From Oxalobacteraceae bacterium (GTDB lineage Bacteria; Pseudomonadota; Gammaproteobacteria; Burkholderiales; Burkholderiaceae_D): 47,322 bases of DNA. Both the position numbers and the translations under genes were made by a program. The stretch's first letter is position 1. Each line of letters starts with the position of its first letter. The notes below the pieces were generated by a model that saw nothing but the letters and a program-made list of their open reading frames with translations, was not told the origin of the DNA and made no database searches. Below are positions 26,863-36,822 of the stretch, one piece after another. The stretch is from contig JAGKXB010000028.1 of the NCBI GenBank assembly GCA_021151485.1, forward strand, positions 1-47,322. The letters run 5' to 3'.

Positions 26863-28593
26863 TTAGCGCATCATTTTTTTAAGCAGCGCCGTTGCTTTTG
26901 CCACCTGCTCGGCTGAACCATTCTTGATCACTTCATCAAGCAATTCACGTGCGCCTTGTTTATCGCCGATGTGGTCGTATGCCGAAGCCAAATCCAGCTT
27001 CATGGCGATTGCTGAATCGTCCATTCTATTAGCGTTATTGGCTTTATTCGAAATTTCTTTGTCGATATCAGCGATATCGTTTGCCTCTAACTTTGCATCT
27101 AACTCTGTATCCAAATCAAGATTAATGGTGGAAAAATCAAATTGCGGCGTTGTTTCAGCTTGGTTTGCTACTAAAGAAGCATCGACTGATGGTTCACGCT
27201 TTAACACATGTTGTTCATGCCGATCATTCTTAACATGATCCGTACCCGCCAAACTAGCAGCATAACTTTCAAAATCATCTGTTTTTCTCTGACTACGGAA
27301 GAAAGCAACACCACCAGCAATCACGGCTATCAATAAAGCAAGCGCAGCGGATATAAAACGTAAGTCACCCATCCATTCACGCACAAAGACCTGCTCAGCC
27401 CATATTGATTTGACTGGACCCACTGGTACTGCAGCTGAAGAAGACAAAGCTGGTAAATGAGACAAAGTGGACGTCAAAGAAGTAGTTTGCATCTGACCTA
27501 CTTGCGTTGTCGCTGTGCCTTGTTGTGGCTGTGAACCACTAGCCTGATTCGCCAATTCATTCGTTTTTAGTTGAACAAATTTTTGTAGATCGGAGACATT
27601 TTTCTCTAATTCTTTAATGCGCTCCGTTGCATCCGCAATCATTTTGTCCTTGGCGATTCTATCTTCAGGCATCACTATCCTGGTTTTTTCCTCAATACGA
27701 GGAGCAGCCTGACTACGCGTTGAAGTTGCCCCACTACCGGATGAAGGTGAAGATGATAGCGATAAAGACAAGGCCAACGCCAACCCCCTTGATACCTGCA
27801 ATTTGTCTTCAGATTGATTGAGAGCAGCAACATCTGTTTTATTTGATTTCTTATCCTTGACGAAATTTTTCTCACCAAGCTGCGTTGATGGAACTAGCGT
27901 TGGTGTAAACACTGGTGCTGGTGCTGCTGGTGCTGAAATTGCTTGAGTAGGTTGTGGTGCTGGATTTTTAACGGCAGCTTGGATTACCTTCTGTTTTCTG
28001 GCGATTTTTTCCTGGTTAACAGGCTTTGCAATTTTTGCGGCTTTTAGTGCTTCGGATTGCCCCTTTGCATCACTTCCATTGCCAGCATTGGCATTCGATG
28101 CAAAATTTGTTGCATCAACCGAATTGAGCGTTTGTGCTAATTTTAGCGATTGCGCTTCCTGTGCATTTTGCAATTCCGGCGGATCCAGCAAAAACGTATA
28201 TTCCCTTAATAAACGCCCTTCGTTCCAATTCAACTCTAACAACATAGAGACGAAAGGCTCATTCATCACTTGGGTCGAAGCAATCGTCACAAAATAACGC
28301 GTGTCACGTTGCCCTATGGTGAAACGCGCAGATTGTAAAGCTGGGTTGAGTTCAAGATTGGCGCGATGAAAAGCTTCAAGCGAAGCTAATTTGATCTTTA
28401 ATGTTCCAAGCTCATTTTTAGAGACAGACGTCAACTCAATTTCAGCGCGCAAAGGTTGACCCAGCGCAGAAAGAACGCTGAGTTTGCCTAAACCAGCCGC
28501 ATGCACCACACCCAAAAAACCTGGTAAGGTGAATAACGCACAGCAAAAACAAAGAAAAAAATAAATGCGGCTGAAAGGAGTTTTGAAAGGCAT
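26863..28593 (-). CDS. fimV: FimV/HubP-family polar landmark protein
   Basis: A 576-residue inner-membrane protein related to FimV, which organises the cell pole and assists type IV pilus assembly. After a signal peptide (residues ~1-33, ending VVHAAG) comes the conserved GLGKLSVLSALGQPLRAEIE domain with REYTFLLDPPE. A long Ala/Pro/Lys-rich linker, a coiled coil (~330-355, ATERIKELEKNVSDLQKFV), one membrane helix (ALALLIAVIAGGVAFF) and an acidic cytoplasmic tail follow. The C-terminal FimV domain has KLDLASAYDHIGDKQGAREL. It is shorter than typical FimV and I see no LysM motif in the linker. The ATG at 28593 is preferred to TTG at 28599. Confidence 0.9.
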   Translation of the reverse strand: MPFKTPFSRIYFFLCFCCALFTLPGFLGVVHAAGLGKLSVLSALGQPLRAEIELTSVSKNELGTLKIKLASLEAFHRANLELNPALQSARFTIGQRDTRYFVTIASTQVMNEPFVSMLLELNWNEGRLLREYTFLLDPPELQNAQEAQSLKLAQTLNSVDATNFASNANAGNGSDAKGQSEALKAAKIAKPVNQEKIARKQKVIQAAVKNPAPQPTQAISAPAAPAPVFTPTLVPSTQLGEKNFVKDKKSNKTDVAALNQSEDKLQVSRGLALALSLSLSSSPSSGSGATSTRSQAAPRIEEKTRIVMPEDRIAKDKMIADATERIKELEKNVSDLQKFVQLKTNELANQASGSQPQQGTATTQVGQMQTTSLTSTLSHLPALSSSAAVPVGPVKSIWAEQVFVREWMGDLRFISAALALLIAVIAGGVAFFRSQRKTDDFESYAASLAGTDHVKNDRHEQHVLKREPSVDASLVANQAETTPQFDFSTINLDLDTELDAKLEANDIADIDKEISNKANNANRMDDSAIAMKLDLASAYDHIGDKQGARELLDEVIKNGSAEQVAKATALLKKMMR

Positions 28594-28623
28594 GCTCAAA
28601 TTTGTTAATCCAGGATTTTAATC

Positions 28624-28719
28624 ACCGTCGTTCCCGCAGATTTAGGCGGGAATCCAGCATCTTTTTCTGTTTACTGCTAAGCCACTGGATCCCCGACTAA
28701 GGCATTCGGGGACGACGGT
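28624..28719. repeat. Dispersed palindromic repeat, copy at 28.6 kb
   Basis: The element starts ACCGTCGTTCCCGC, has TTTAGGCGGGAATCCAGC, then a ~25-base spacer and CCACTGGATCCCCGAC, and ends GGGGACGACGGT. It combines a GGCGGGAA module with an inverted TCCCCGA module. It lies between asd and fimV. Confidence 0.85.
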
Positions 28720-28756
28720 TTTGAGTTTGTCTATTCACCGCTATTCCAGCCTAAAT

Positions 28757-28852
28757 ACCGTGATTCCCACAGGTTTAGGTGGGAATCCAGCGTCTTTTTC
28801 TGTTTACTGCTAAGCCACTGGATCCCCGACTAAGGCATTCGGGGACGACGGT
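28757..28852. repeat. Dispersed palindromic repeat, copy at 28.8 kb
   Basis: This is nearly identical to the previous copy at a constant offset of 133 bases, flanking sequence included, so it arose by tandem duplication. The left module has several changes (ACCGTGATTCCCAC), while the right module is unchanged. Confidence 0.85.
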
Positions 28853-28873
28853 TCTGAGTTTGTCCGTAAAATA

Positions 28874-30001
28874 TTAATTATCCAACAAGATACGCAACAT
28901 ACGACGTAATGGCTCAGCTGCCCCCCAGAGCAATTGATCGCCGACGGTGAAGGCTGACAAATACTCTCCACCCATTTGCATTTTGCGTAAACGCCCGACC
29001 GGAATGGTCAAACCACCCGTAACCGCAGCAGGTGTTAAATCTTGCATGGAAGCAGAACGCTCGTTTGGTACGACTTTGGCCCATTGATTGTGACTGGCCA
29101 ACATGTCAGTAATTTCATCCAACGGCACATCTTTTTTCAATTTGATGGTTAATGCTTGCGAATGACAACGCATCGCACCGATCCGGACGCACAAACCATC
29201 AACAGGAATCGCCGCTGAACCAAATGCCTCGCCTTTCCCCAAGATTTTGTTGGTTTCGGCACCGGCTTTCCACTCCTCACGTGATGTACCATTTCCCAAA
29301 TCCTTGTCGATCCAGGGAATCAAGTTACCTGCTAAAGGCACGCCAAATTGCTTGGTTTCATCGACGGTCATGTTGTGTTGCTTGGCAAGCACTTTGCGAT
29401 CGATTTCTAAAATCGCAGAGGCAGGATTGTCTAACAAAGCCTTCACTTCAGCGTTGATGCTACCAAATTGCTGCAACAATTCACGCATGTGTTGCGCACC
29501 ACCGCCAGATGCCGCTTGATATGTCATGGAAGTCATCCAGTCGACTAGATCATGCTTAAACAAGCCACCCAAGCCCATCAACATACAAGACACGGTGCAA
29601 TTGCCGCCGATATAATTTTTAATCCCTTTTTGCAAACCGTTTTTGATGACATCCAGATTAACTGGGTCCAACACGATAATCGCATCGTCTTGCATACGCA
29701 GTGTCGATGCGGCATCGATCCAGTAACCATTCCAACCAGCGGAACGCAAACGTGGAAATATTTCAGTGGTGTAGTCACCGCCTTGGCAAGTGAGAATGAT
29801 GTCGCATTTTTTCAATGCTTCAATATCATGCGCATCTTTCAAAGTTTTTTCATTTTTTGCCATGGAGGGCGCTGCACCACCCGTATTGGAAGTGGAGAAA
29901 AACACGGGTTCAACATGAGCAAAATCACCTTCCTCCTGCATACGCTGCATCAGAACCGAACCCACCATACCGCGCCAACCGACTAGACCAAGTACTTTCA
30001 T
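28874..30001 (-). CDS. asd: Aspartate-semialdehyde dehydrogenase
   Basis: The 375-residue enzyme reduces aspartyl phosphate to aspartate semialdehyde with NADPH, the branch point for lysine/diaminopimelate, threonine and methionine. The cofactor loop [11 protein letters not shown] is at the N-terminus, the catalytic Cys is in [10 protein letters not shown], and the catalytic His in [11 protein letters not shown]. The ribosome site AGGTGA stands five bases before the ATG. The leuB-asd-fimV order is conserved in Burkholderiales. Confidence 0.97.
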   Translation of the reverse strand: MKVLGLVGWRGMVGSVLMQRMQEEGDFAHVEPVFFSTSNTGGAAPSMAKNEKTLKDAHDIEALKKCDIILTCQGGDYTTEIFPRLRSAGWNGYWIDAASTLRMQDDAIIVLDPVNLDVIKNGLQKGIKNYIGGNCTVSCMLMGLGGLFKHDLVDWMTSMTYQAASGGGAQHMRELLQQFGSINAEVKALLDNPASAILEIDRKVLAKQHNMTVDETKQFGVPLAGNLIPWIDKDLGNGTSREEWKAGAETNKILGKGEAFGSAAIPVDGLCVRIGAMRCHSQALTIKLKKDVPLDEITDMLASHNQWAKVVPNERSASMQDLTPAAVTGGLTIPVGRLRKMQMGGEYLSAFTVGDQLLWGAAEPLRRMLRILLDN

Positions 30002-30030
30002 TTTTTCACCTAAGCTTAATAATGTAATTT

Positions 30031-31101
30031 TTATTTCAATGCCTTAACGACCGCATCACCCATGGCTTGGGTACCGAGCTTAACCGTACCGCTTTCATGA
30101 ATATCCGCCGTACGCAAACCTTGCGCCAATACTTGCTTGACCGCCGTTTCAATACGATCAGCCTGTTCAGCCTTATTCAGAGAGAAACGCAACATCATCG
30201 CAGCTGACAAAATAGTCGCCAGCGGATTGGCTAAATCTTTGCCTGCCAAATCGGGCGCTGAACCGTGTGAAGGCTCGTACAAGCCTTTATTGTTGGCATC
30301 CAAGGACGCTGACGGAAGCATGCCGATTGAACCAGTCAACATCGCAGCTGCGTCCGACAAAATGTCGCCAAACATATTGCCTGTCACAATAACATCGAAT
30401 TTCTTCGGTGCGCGAATCAGTTGCATTGCGGCATTATCCACATACATGTGATCCAAAGTGACATCGGGATATTCACGATGGACATCGATCACAATTTCTT
30501 TCCAGAATTGGAACGTTTCCAAGACATTCGCCTTATCCACGCTGGTTAAACGCCGATTGCGCTTTTGCGCCGCTTGAAACGCAACGTGGGCAATGCGACG
30601 CACTTCAGTTTCCGCATAGCGCATGGTATCGAAACCCTCGCGCTCACCAGTAAATGGACCATCTGGGCAAGTTCGCACGCCACGTGGCTGACCAAAATAA
30701 ATATCACCCGTCAATTCGCGAATAATCAACAAATCCAAACCAGAAACGACTTCAGGCTTCAAGGTAGAAGCGCCAGCTAATTCAGGATACAAAATCGCTG
30801 GCCGCAAATTGGCAAACAAATTCAAATTTTTGCGTAAACCAAGAATCGCCTGTTCTGGCCGCAAAGAACGTTCCAAACTATCGTATTTCCAATCACCGAC
30901 GGCACCAAACAACACCGCATCGGCTTGTTTAGCCAAATTCAAAGTGCTGTCTGGCAAAGGATGTCCATGTAATTCATAGGCCGCGCCGCCAACCGGTGCG
31001 GTTTCGATTTCAAATGATTCGCCCAGTGCATCCAGCACTTTGACTGCTTGCGCGACAATTTCTGGACCGATGCCATCACCAGGCAAAATTGCTATTTTCA
31101 T
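30031..31101 (-). CDS. leuB: 3-isopropylmalate dehydrogenase
   Basis: The 356-residue enzyme oxidises and decarboxylates 3-isopropylmalate to 2-oxoisocaproate, the third step of leucine synthesis. Family marks are [11 protein letters not shown] at the N-terminus, [27 protein letters not shown], the signature [15 protein letters not shown] and [17 protein letters not shown] lies ten bases before the ATG. It follows leuD by 28 bases, so leuCDB reads as one operon. Confidence 0.97.
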   Translation of the reverse strand: MKIAILPGDGIGPEIVAQAVKVLDALGESFEIETAPVGGAAYELHGHPLPDSTLNLAKQADAVLFGAVGDWKYDSLERSLRPEQAILGLRKNLNLFANLRPAILYPELAGASTLKPEVVSGLDLLIIRELTGDIYFGQPRGVRTCPDGPFTGEREGFDTMRYAETEVRRIAHVAFQAAQKRNRRLTSVDKANVLETFQFWKEIVIDVHREYPDVTLDHMYVDNAAMQLIRAPKKFDVIVTGNMFGDILSDAAAMLTGSIGMLPSASLDANNKGLYEPSHGSAPDLAGKDLANPLATILSAAMMLRFSLNKAEQADRIETAVKQVLAQGLRTADIHESGTVKLGTQAMGDAVVKALK

Positions 31102-31129
31102 TGTTCTTAATTCCTACCTACATTAATTT

Positions 31130-31795
31130 TTAATTATTAATTTGATTCGCCAACCATGGCTGTGCAGCTAAATGACGTTGTTCAAACGTTTGTATCTTGT
31201 CGGCATGACGCAAGGTCAAACCAATGTCATCTAGACCGTTAAGCAAACAATACTTACGGAAGGGTGCTATTTCAAATGAATAAGCAATCGCACCATCCTG
31301 GGTTTTCACAAGTTGTTGATCCAAATCAATAATCAAACGAAAACCTAAGCCTGAGTCCGAGCCTGCTTTGACCAAATCAAACAAATGATCAATTTGCTCT
31401 TCGGTCAATACGATGGGCAACAAGCCATTTTTGGTGCAATTATTAAAAAAGATGTCAGCAAAACTCGGCGCAATAATCGCGCGGAAACCATATTGATCCA
31501 ACGCCCAAGGCGCATGCTCACGAGACGAGCCGCAACCAAAATTTTTACGCGTCAATAATATCGATGCGCCTTGGTAAGCCGCTTGATTCAGGACAAAATC
31601 TGGATTCAAAGGACGTTTGCTATTGTCTTGACCAGGTTCGCCATGATCGAGATAACGCCACTCATCAAACAAATTCGGCCCAAAACCAGTGCGTTTGATC
31701 GATTTCAAAAACTGTTTAGGAATAATGGCATCCGTATCGACATTGGCGCGATCCAATGGCACGACCAAACCGTCATGATTGGTAAATTTTTCCAT
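31130..31795 (-). CDS. leuD: 3-isopropylmalate dehydratase small subunit
   Basis: The 221-residue swivel-domain subunit completes the LeuC/LeuD isomerase that interconverts 2- and 3-isopropylmalate. Visible marks are [38 protein letters not shown] and [14 protein letters not shown]. The length is standard for the single-domain form. It starts only five bases after the leuC stop, so the two subunits are translated together. Confidence 0.97.
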   Translation of the reverse strand: MEKFTNHDGLVVPLDRANVDTDAIIPKQFLKSIKRTGFGPNLFDEWRYLDHGEPGQDNSKRPLNPDFVLNQAAYQGASILLTRKNFGCGSSREHAPWALDQYGFRAIIAPSFADIFFNNCTKNGLLPIVLTEEQIDHLFDLVKAGSDSGLGFRLIIDLDQQLVKTQDGAIAYSFEIAPFRKYCLLNGLDDIGLTLRHADKIQTFEQRHLAAQPWLANQINN

Positions 31796-31800
31796 AATAT

Positions 31801-33210
31801 TTAAGCTTTGCTAATTTCACGTATATCGACAAAATGTCCTGCAATACCCGCTGCGGCTGCCATCGCTGGTGACACCAAATGCGTGCGCCCACCTTGGCCC
31901 TGACGTCCTTCAAAATTACGGTTAGAAGTCGAAGCGCAGCGCTCGCCTGGTTCCAGGCGATCGGCATTCATCGCCAAACACATGGAGCAACCTGGCTGAC
32001 GCCATTCAAAACCCGCATCCGTGAAAACTTTATCCAAACCTTCTGCTTCCGCTTGCTGCTTGACCAAGCCAGAACCGGGCACCACCATCGCCAGTTTGAC
32101 ATTGGCAGCGCGAAATTTGCCACGCACAACAGCCGCAGCAGCGCGCAAATCCTCAATCCGCGAATTGGTGCAAGAGCCGATAAACACTTTATCGATAGCA
32201 ATATCCTGTATCGCGGTATTCGCCTTTAACGCCATGTATGCCAACGCTTTTTCCATGGCATCACGTTTGACCGCATCTTTTTCTTGCGCTGGATCGGGCA
32301 CACAGGCATCAATCGCCAACACCATTTCTGGCGATGTTCCCCAAGTAACCTGTGGTTTGATTTGCGCGGCATCAAGCATGACGACGGTGTCGAACACAGC
32401 ATTGGCATCGGAATGCAAGGTGCGCCAATACGTCACCGCTTTTTCCCAATCACCAGCGACCGGGGCAAAAGGACGACCTTTGACATACTCAATCGTGGTG
32501 TCATCCACCGCAATCATGCCGGCGCGGGCACCTGCTTCAATCGCCATATTACAAACAGTCATGCGCCCTTCCATCGACAAACTGCGCACAGCCGAACCAG
32601 CAAACTCAATCGCATAACCAGTACCACCAGCCGTACCTATCTTGCCGATAACCGCCAACACCATATCCTTAGCAGTCACACCAAAAGGTAAAGTGCCATC
32701 GATTTGCACCAACATGGTTTTAGATTTCTTGGCCAGCAAAGTTTGTGTAGCCAGCACATGCTCTACTTCTGAAGTTCCAATACCATGCGCCAAGCAAGCA
32801 AACGCACCATGTGTGGAAGTATGCGAATCACCGCACACAACCGTCATACCAGGCAAAGTCGCGCCCTGCTCCGGCCCAATCACATGGACGATCCCTTGCC
32901 GGTTGTCGCGCATATTGAAATACGTCAACCCATACTGTTGCGCATTCGCATCCAGCGTCTCAACCTGCAGGCGCGAAACTGGATCCGTAATCCCCATATC
33001 GCGGTCGCTAGTCGGCACATTGTGATCTGCCACCGCCAGATTGGCGGAAACACGCCAAGGCTGCCGCCCTGCGATTTTCAACCCTTCAAAAGCTTGAGGA
33101 CTAGTCACTTCATGCAACAAATGACGGTCGATATATAAAATGCTGGTCCCATCTTCTTCCACATGAACAAGATGCGATTCCCAAAGTTTGTCGTAAAGCG
33201 TTTTTGCCAT
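31801..33210 (-). CDS. leuC: 3-isopropylmalate dehydratase large subunit
   Basis: The 469-residue iron-sulfur subunit of isopropylmalate isomerase. Its three cluster Cys lie in [14 protein letters not shown] and in [11 protein letters not shown]; aconitase-family segments [19 protein letters not shown] and [19 protein letters not shown] are intact. The ATG at 33210 ([10 protein letters not shown]) is the usual family start; a GTG at 33222 would add four residues. No ribosome site stands out. It heads leuCDB, whose promoter should lie in 33211-33405, shared with the divergent ankyrin-like gene. Confidence 0.97.
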   Translation of the reverse strand: MAKTLYDKLWESHLVHVEEDGTSILYIDRHLLHEVTSPQAFEGLKIAGRQPWRVSANLAVADHNVPTSDRDMGITDPVSRLQVETLDANAQQYGLTYFNMRDNRQGIVHVIGPEQGATLPGMTVVCGDSHTSTHGAFACLAHGIGTSEVEHVLATQTLLAKKSKTMLVQIDGTLPFGVTAKDMVLAVIGKIGTAGGTGYAIEFAGSAVRSLSMEGRMTVCNMAIEAGARAGMIAVDDTTIEYVKGRPFAPVAGDWEKAVTYWRTLHSDANAVFDTVVMLDAAQIKPQVTWGTSPEMVLAIDACVPDPAQEKDAVKRDAMEKALAYMALKANTAIQDIAIDKVFIGSCTNSRIEDLRAAAAVVRGKFRAANVKLAMVVPGSGLVKQQAEAEGLDKVFTDAGFEWRQPGCSMCLAMNADRLEPGERCASTSNRNFEGRQGQGGRTHLVSPAMAAAAGIAGHFVDIREISKA

Positions 33211-33405
33211 AGCTAAAAGCACTAAAAATAGTGAGAAATTTTAAAAAACAGTAGAGGGGAAAAGTAGCATTCCATTATGCCATATTCATACAATTTAAAT
33301 TACCCAACTAGCAATTGAATAAAAAACATAGCAACAACAAAAAATTGATTAATTGGCAACACGCGAATAAAATAGCCCCAATTAATTGCCTAAATAATAC
33401 TAAAT

Positions 33406-34176
33406 ATGCTTTCAATTTCACGTGATGGAATATTCAGAATTTTCAACACATCTGACTTCCAAGAATTACATTTCCAACAATTTGACCCCACCAATCCACA
33501 ACACGTCTATAGAAAATTGACTGACCTTTCCTTATCTTTGTCATCAGTTGAAAAAATCACCATCGCTAATGCGTTATTAAATAGAGAAGAAGGTTTCGAT
33601 ATTAATCAACCACTCAACCCAGGTGTACCTTGCGATCAAGAATACCGTTTTCTTGATTCTGCATTTGACTGCCTATTTGAATGGGAAACACCTGATGAAG
33701 AACTCGCCACTTTTTTAGTTAGTCGCGGCGCCGATCCATCTCTTTGCAAAAAACAATTTCAATCGGGAGATGTCTTTGACTCCATGAAGAAATTGTTCGC
33801 CTCATCACCGGCACTAGAAGCAATTAGGATGCAACTTCATGATTTATCCAAAGATGAGTCAGCACAACTTTCAACAATAAGCAAACTGTATAAGGATTAT
33901 CTCACTAGCATTATGTGGGACGATCAGGACATTTTTACCTATCAAAATGCGTTGTTCGTACCACCTAGCGATATCGATGTAGTTATTTATCAAAAAGTCA
34001 TTGCATCAGCAGCAGGAAAATCCGTGGATTTAATCGAAAACAATCAAATTCTCGCTCTCATTAAAGCGGCAAATCACCTTCAAATTGATACCTCACTCGT
34101 CGCCATACGCCTGCTAAAACATGCAGACTGGACTTCCTTCCTGACAACTCAACATACCAATCCGTATTTTGATTAG
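33406..34176 (+). CDS. Ankyrin-like hypothetical protein
   Basis: A 256-residue protein I cannot name. Residues ~60-115 look like ankyrin repeats: NALLNREEGFDINQPL, then RFLDSAFDCLFEWETPDEEL and LATFLVSRGADPSLC, the last close to the ankyrin consensus end. The rest is helical and acidic without membrane segment or signal peptide. The region around it is AT-rich (33223-33405 has long A/T tracts) and no ribosome site is visible before the ATG, unlike the leu genes beside it. Its stop overlaps the end of the converging MFS gene by four bases. Ankyrin proteins in bacteria often act in protein binding, sometimes in host interaction; that role here is only inference. Confidence 0.65.
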   Translation: MLSISRDGIFRIFNTSDFQELHFQQFDPTNPQHVYRKLTDLSLSLSSVEKITIANALLNREEGFDINQPLNPGVPCDQEYRFLDSAFDCLFEWETPDEELATFLVSRGADPSLCKKQFQSGDVFDSMKKLFASSPALEAIRMQLHDLSKDESAQLSTISKLYKDYLTSIMWDDQDIFTYQNALFVPPSDIDVVIYQKVIASAAGKSVDLIENNQILALIKAANHLQIDTSLVAIRLLKHADWTSFLTTQHTNPYFD

Positions 34177-35339
34177 TTTTTTTGCCAGCGATAACAAAAA
34201 TTAGCAGCTACGGCCCCACCCAAGGCCATCAATGCAGCAATCCAATACACAGCTTGTGCGCTCCAGGATTCCCACACCAGGCTCAGTAAAATTGCACCAA
34301 ACGTACCGCCTAAGCCATACGAAATACTGATAAACAAAGCCTGGCCACGCGCTTGCAAAGGGCCGGAAAACCAACGCTGCAACGTCATCACAGAAGCGGA
34401 ATGATGCATACCAAAACTGGCGGCATGCAAAACTTGTGCCGTTAACAATAGCAATAAAGAATGTGTACCCAAAGCGATGAAAGAGAAACGTGTAATGGCA
34501 ATCACAAAACTCAACAACATCAAACTTTGTAGCTGAATACGCCGAAAAATGGGGGCTTGATAAAAAAAGAAAAATATTTCTGCCACGACGCCCAACGACC
34601 ACATCAAACCAATGACTGATTTGCTATAACCAATTTGCGCCAAATACAAAGAATAAAAGACGTATAAGGAGGCATGCGCTGCCACCATCAAAAATGTAGA
34701 GGTAAAAAAGGCGATGATTTCACGTCTCGCCAAAAGTTCCCATAAAGAACACTCTTCATGCCAACCATGAGCAGGAGAAGATTCTTGTATCCGCAAGCTA
34801 GCTATCCAAACAAAAAACAATAAAAAAATACTCAACCACAACATCATGACAATGCCATGTCGATCTAACAATTGTCCTGCTAAAACGACAGATACGATAA
34901 AACCAACCGAACCCCATAAACGTAAACGCCCGTATTGCGACAAATCACCGCGCATTTCTGACAACATCAAGGTTTCCAGTAAAGGGCTTTGCGCGCTCGT
35001 AAAGATATTGATGCACAAGATGACAATAAAAAAATGGGGAAAAGTTTGAGCAAAAAACAACCCAACAAAGCTAACCCAAGCCGCTAATGCCGTCATGCGT
35101 AATATCATGGCGCGACGCTGGGTATAGTCAGCCAGCCAACCCCAAAAATTAGGCCCAAAAATTCGCGTTGCCTGCATCAAAGACATCAGGATACTAATTT
35201 GCGCAACGCTCATACCCTTGTCGGTAAAAAACAAGCTGGCATAAGGCGAAAAAACAGCAACGTAGCCGTAATACGCAAAGAAAAAAAAGGCAAAGTTAAA
35301 TGGCTGGGATGATCGCCTCAGCCATGATGATGAAAACAC
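34173..35339 (-). CDS. MFS transporter (HcaT/LacY-like)
   Basis: A 388-residue inner-membrane carrier with about 12 hydrophobic segments. The A-like motif between TM2 and TM3 is NFWGWLADYTQRRAMILR, which matches the MFS_1-like family that includes the putative 3-phenylpropionate transporter HcaT. Other family features are YGRLRLWGSVGFIVSVV and the short loops on the periplasmic side. The substrate is unknown. The start is GTG at 35339 (MFSSSWLRR). It converges on and overlaps the ankyrin-like gene by four bases. Confidence 0.85.
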   Translation of the reverse strand: MFSSSWLRRSSQPFNFAFFFFAYYGYVAVFSPYASLFFTDKGMSVAQISILMSLMQATRIFGPNFWGWLADYTQRRAMILRMTALAAWVSFVGLFFAQTFPHFFIVILCINIFTSAQSPLLETLMLSEMRGDLSQYGRLRLWGSVGFIVSVVLAGQLLDRHGIVMMLWLSIFLLFFVWIASLRIQESSPAHGWHEECSLWELLARREIIAFFTSTFLMVAAHASLYVFYSLYLAQIGYSKSVIGLMWSLGVVAEIFFFFYQAPIFRRIQLQSLMLLSFVIAITRFSFIALGTHSLLLLLTAQVLHAASFGMHHSASVMTLQRWFSGPLQARGQALFISISYGLGGTFGAILLSLVWESWSAQAVYWIAALMALGGAVAANFCYRWQKN

Positions 35340-35406
35340 GAGAATATTCTTTTAATGAAAATTGAAACTTAAAAAATGAAAATGAAGAAGCGTTATTTCA
35401 AAAGAC

Positions 35407-36216
35407 TTAAGCAACTCGACGTCTAAATACCCAATTCGATGGGCTAGCACTATTTTTCACTTTATTCCTTGATGCCTCCTCATCAAACGCATAGCCATCC
35501 AAATCAAATCCTTTTAATTGCTCTGGTTCAGCAATATTGTTTAACGCTGCGTAGCGCACCATCAACCCACGTGCGCGCTTGGCGTAGAAGGAAATGATTT
35601 TGTAGCTGCCATTTTTATAATCCTCAAAAATCGGCGTGATGATGGGCGTGGCGAGCAACGCCGGTTTGACGACTTTAAAATACTCTTCCGATGCCAAATT
35701 AATGACAACCTTGGCACCGTTTGCAGCATTTGATTCCATAGTTTGATGTAGATGCTTGGTCACAATGTCACCCCAAAATGCATACAAATCCTTCCCACGT
35801 GCGGTTGATAATTTAGTTCCCATTTCAAGCCGATAAGCCTGGAGTAAATCCAAAGGACGCAATACGCCATACAAACCCGACAAAATACGCAGATGCGACT
35901 GCAGATAATCCAATTGCTGGCTATTTAAAGAAGATGCATCCAAACCTTCATACACATCGCCGTTGAACGTCAATACCGCCTGTTTTGAATTCAGCGGCGT
36001 TGATTCTGGCGACCAGGTAGCGTAGCGTTCCACATTCAACTTAGATAGCGATTCGGAAATACTCATTAATTCCCCAATTTTCTGGGCAGAAAAAGTCCTT
36101 AAGGTATGAATCAATTCAGTAGAATGAGCGACCAAATCCGGCAAGCTATGCTGATGAGTGATCTTGGTCGATTCGGAGAAGTTCAGCGTTTTAGCTGGTG
36201 AAAGCAGCATTAACAT
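35407..36216 (-). CDS. yaaA: Peroxide stress protein YaaA
   Basis: A 269-residue member of the YaaA/DUF328 family, which in E. coli lowers intracellular iron during hydrogen peroxide stress and binds DNA. Characteristic stretches are the N-terminal LLSPAKTLNF, TFNGDVYEGLDA, HLRILSGLYGVLRPLDL, YRLEMGTKL and YAKRARGLMVRY. The length is close to the family norm (~258), and the C-terminus ends in a basic VFRRRVA extension. The ATG at 36216 has GGAAA upstream. It diverges from the PIN-domain gene with almost no spacer. Confidence 0.94.
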   Translation of the reverse strand: MLMLLSPAKTLNFSESTKITHQHSLPDLVAHSTELIHTLRTFSAQKIGELMSISESLSKLNVERYATWSPESTPLNSKQAVLTFNGDVYEGLDASSLNSQQLDYLQSHLRILSGLYGVLRPLDLLQAYRLEMGTKLSTARGKDLYAFWGDIVTKHLHQTMESNAANGAKVVINLASEEYFKVVKPALLATPIITPIFEDYKNGSYKIISFYAKRARGLMVRYAALNNIAEPEQLKGFDLDGYAFDEEASRNKVKNSASPSNWVFRRRVA

Positions 36217-36282
36217 AAGTCATATTTCCAAAAAATAATTTCAATTTTTATGCATCAACAACAAAAAAACCGCACCAGCGCT

Positions 36283-36765
36283 ATGACTACCGTTGTACTG
36301 GATACCAACGTTTGCCTAGATCTATTCGTCTTCCACGATCCTCGCTGGGCATCGTTGCTAGCGGCACTCAAAGATGGCGTAGTCCAAGCCATAACACGCC
36401 ACGATTGCCGCATCGAATGGCTGCGCGTGCTGGATTATCCCAACCTGCCCCTTAATCCCGCATCCAAAGCGGAGAGTGCGCAACGATTCGATCAGCTGAT
36501 TACTTGTGTCGATCCTGCTCCACGCAACCACCTTGCTTTGCCTTTACCTTTGTGCAGCGACAAAGACGATCAAAAGTTTCTTGAACTGGCACGCGATGCG
36601 CAAGTGGATTTTTTAATTACCAAAGACAAAGCGTTACTAAAACTGGCTAAAAAAACTGCTAGGGATCACGCTTTTCGTATCATTTTGCCAGAGGCTTGGG
36701 TACCATCACACTTAGCACCGTCGTCCCCGAATGCTTTAGTCGGGGGTCCAGTGACTTTCTCGTAA
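36283..36765 (+). CDS. PIN-domain protein (VapC-like nuclease)
   Basis: A ~160-residue PIN domain starting MTTVVLDTNVCLDLFVF, with the first acidic residue in LDTN, a second acidic residue in LPLCSDKDDQKFLELA and a third in DFLITKDKALLKLA, as in RNases of the COG1569 type. An ATG at 36250 would add 11 polar residues. No antitoxin-sized gene is adjacent, so it may be solitary. The last ~16 residues (APSSPNALVGGPVTFS) are encoded by a palindromic repeat element that begins at 36718, so the native C-terminus near VPSHL has been extended by the repeat. Confidence 0.85.
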   Translation: MTTVVLDTNVCLDLFVFHDPRWASLLAALKDGVVQAITRHDCRIEWLRVLDYPNLPLNPASKAESAQRFDQLITCVDPAPRNHLALPLPLCSDKDDQKFLELARDAQVDFLITKDKALLKLAKKTARDHAFRIILPEAWVPSHLAPSSPNALVGGPVTFS

Positions 36766-36814
36766 ATCACAACGAAAGACGCTAGGTTCTCGCCTAAAAC
36801 CGCGGGAACGACGG
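36718..36814. repeat. Dispersed palindromic repeat, copy at 36.7 kb
   Basis: It starts CCGTCGTCCCCGAATGCTTT and ends ACCGCGGGAACGACGG, combining a CCCCGA module with an inverted GGCGGGAA-type module. The left part is translated as the end of the PIN-domain gene. The right end stops nine bases from the smc stop codon. Confidence 0.85.
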
Positions 36815-36822
36815 AGTGAAAT

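Noticed and set aside
28618..28863. CRISPR-like array
   Set aside because: There are only two copies of a 133-base unit and each is internally palindromic; no spacers or cas genes.
32021..32617. 198-residue open frame opposite leuC
   Set aside because: leuC is certain here, and the antisense frame has no family features.
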